Source: Neelides folsomi (lineage: Eukaryota; Arthropoda; Collembola; Neelipleona; Neelidae). From it: DNA of 64,000 bases. Within the stretch, counting starts at the first letter, position 1. Every line of letters begins with the position of its first letter. Position numbers and translations under genes: made by a program. The stretch lies in NCBI GenBank assembly GCA_034687125.1, contig JAQGBZ010000053.1, positions 186,001-250,000 of the forward strand. Reading direction: 5' to 3'. The notes beneath the pieces are model-generated. The model was given only the letters and a program-made list of their open reading frames with translations. It ran no database searches and was not told the origin of the DNA. Positions 62,160 through 64,000 of the stretch are shown here, piece after piece.

Positions 62160-63039
62160 ATGTTGGAATCAAGAGAAATTCTCGTAGGGTTTTCAAGTGC
62201 CATTTGCGTCTTCTCCATTCTCATCGCTATCTTCTTCGCTCACAAGGTCATTTTTAATTTTATCTTCTCATTTTAATTCATGGCTTTAAGGTGTGTGTAA
62301 ATACCGAGTGAGAATTTAGAGAGTTACGAGTAGAATACAAATAAATGAATTCTAATCTTTGCTTTTACTATCATATAATATTAAACTATAAATTAATAAA
62401 CACGAATAAAATAATACGATTAATTTTTAATATGGATTTCCGGTATGAAATATCCTTTCCTTTGTTTTTTTCGTATATTTATTTATCGTTTTATTAAATT
62501 CCTTTAAAAAAATTATTTAAATTTTAATAATATTGATATTTATATTATAATAAAATTAATTTAAATGTTTTTCTATTTCTTGCAATTTAACATTCATATT
62601 CAATAATTAAAATTTTTAAATACAGAGGTTGGCTAAGAGGAGAGCTGAAAATGAAAGAACACGAAGGAAACTTCGCCATCAGCTTGGGTCTCCTGAACTT
62701 CTCATTTGGGACCCAAACTTTGATGAAAACGACTATATGAGTAAGGAAGGTTTTCTCTCTTTTCCAAAATAAGATTACTCCAATTACTCCCTATACACAT
62801 ATTGGTATAAGGAGCCGTCTTGTAAGAAATAGGGTCTAAGGGGTAATTTTTTGTTTGTAGGGAAGAGCAGCTGCGATTGCAGCCGAAATGCCCGTGGCCC
62901 TTACAAACCAACATCTTGTGCCTGCAAGCAGTGTCTCATCCTTCCCAAAGGACTCAAAGTGAAGCCAGTCATCCCAATGAAAACATTTTCCTCAAATGTG
63001 AAAGCTACAATGTTTTCACAAGATCCTATGGATGTTTGA
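62160..63039 (+). CDS. Small single-pass, cysteine-rich protein
   Basis: Three short exons, 62160-62246, 62626-62740 and 62861-63039, join in phase to 126 aa. The first encodes MLESREILVGFS and a hydrophobic segment (SAICVFSILIAIFFAHK), so the protein is a signal-anchor membrane protein or is secreted. A basic helix follows (RLAKRRAENERTRRKLRHQL), then an acidic patch (DPNFDENDYM). A compact cysteine cluster lies at the start of exon 3 (SSCDCSRNARGPY, then CACKQC), with five cysteines in about 20 residues. With a short exoplasmic N-terminus followed by the membrane helix and Arg/Lys, the Cys cluster is probably cytosolic. I do not recognise the family. All three splice pairs are canonical or near it (donor 1 is GTCATT). 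Confidence 0.7.
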
Positions 63040-64000
63040 GGAAACTGTTGAAGACCTTTTATATTTATTTCATTTCCTATTTCTTCTCAATATTTACTCA
63101 TGGTCAGAAAAAAAGGATTTCTTCCTGAGCGAACAATATTCATATTCGCCATTTAGAAATTGAGTCACTCACTCAGTTTTGAACTTTTAAATAGCTCACT
63201 GGAACAAGAAGCTTAAACCTTTAGGAACGATTTATCCTTATAGACTTGTTATTTTTATTCCGTTATGACTTTATGGCTAAATACATTCCATTAATTGAGC
63301 AAATAATATTAAATGTTAGACCAATTTATTAAAATGTTTTCAATGAAATGTTTATTTTAGTTGAGATGAGAAGTTTAATGAGAAGTTATGTATTTAGTAT
63401 GCGTTTGTTTAATTGAGCAGCTATTTACAACAAGCTTTCAATTATTTTATTGATTAACAAAATAAAATATAGAAATGAAATAGAAAAAGGGCTGGCCTAA
63501 TTGACTACAATTATTTTTCTATGAACAATTAAAATAGATACTTGGCATTTAGCTAAATACAAATATATAAATATTATATATGTATGAGGGCCTCACTAAA
63601 TTCGTATTTTTACTTATTACATAAATATGTTTTATTCTTTTAGACTTATAAAATATGCATTTATTCTTGACGTTAAGTTGTTTTCGTTATTTAATTATTT
63701 GGTTAAAATTTTGTAAAAGCTATTACGAAAATTCAGCTTATAATTTATATGGTTTATTGGTTTATTTTTATTAGGTATAATTTAATAGGTATGTTTGTCT
63801 AAATGTATGGTAAGTAAAGTTTATAAATAGTAAGATCAAATCTTGGATGTGAAGAGCATTATAACCAACACATACTTATTTGTGTATATCATATGAGAAT
63901 AATTACTTTTTATGCTAGATATAAGAAAGAACTATAAAATGTAGTTATTTTGTTGAAGTTATCGATTGTTAAAATTGTTAATTTGTATACTGTTATATGT
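63040..64000. other. 3' flank to window end
   Basis: AT-rich 3' UTR and intergenic sequence. No further gene seen. Confidence 0.5.

Overview
The window is animal nuclear DNA, AT-rich, with short GT-AG introns (mostly 50-500 bp). I rebuilt 15 protein-coding genes from exon/intron phase. Each multi-exon model closes in frame, and for recognised families the joined protein reads through the conserved motifs. No CRISPR array, rRNA or convincing tRNA was seen. Dlg with L27, PDZ, SH3 and GK domains, an ionotropic-receptor (IR) gene, CPAP/Sas-4, TOLLIP and AMMECR1 indicate a protostome with a fairly compact genome. The Dlg guanylate-kinase region and the IR favour an arthropod. I cannot name the species.

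Layout. 0.4-4.0 kb (+): 3' part of an unrecognised gene built of repeated beta-rich modules. 6.0-7.1 kb (-): methionine-R-sulfoxide reductase. 10.0-11.5 kb (+): TOLLIP. 14.2-24.7 kb (-): discs-large MAGUK, 17 exons, with candidate alternative first exons. 27.6-28.7 kb (+): multi-pass membrane protein. 30.0-31.0 kb (-): AMMECR1. 32.2-33.7 kb (-): RPF2. 34.5-37.4 kb (+): IR. 37.6-41.1 kb (-): ORC1. 41.5-43.3 kb (+): unrecognised helical protein. 44.3-46.7 kb (-): phosphoacetylglucosamine mutase. 47.2-49.6 kb (+): CPAP/Sas-4. 50.8-54.6 kb (-): NSUN7-like protein. 54.9-56.7 kb (-): calreticulin-like protein without a P-domain. 59.1-59.6 kb (+): RING protein. 62.2-63.0 kb (+): small cysteine-rich membrane protein.

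Mobile DNA is mostly short inverted-repeat (MITE-like) elements, several inside introns of otherwise intact genes: Dlg, IR, ORC1 and the calreticulin-like gene, plus a 64-bp hairpin in the NSUN7-like gene. There is one solo LTR with a 4-bp target duplication, a 681-bp element with 163-bp terminal inverted repeats, and a GC-rich element full of GGAACGGAA-type repeats.

The genes do not form one pathway. Several are arranged head to head with short shared upstream regions (ORC1/helical protein, PGM3/CPAP, RPF2/IR). The most unusual items are the P-domain-less calreticulin-like protein, the modular protein at the left edge, a candidate Dlg first exon with a Cys-x-x-Cys N-terminus and a PP1-docking-like motif, and two MITEs lying only 7-8 nt inside 5' splice sites.
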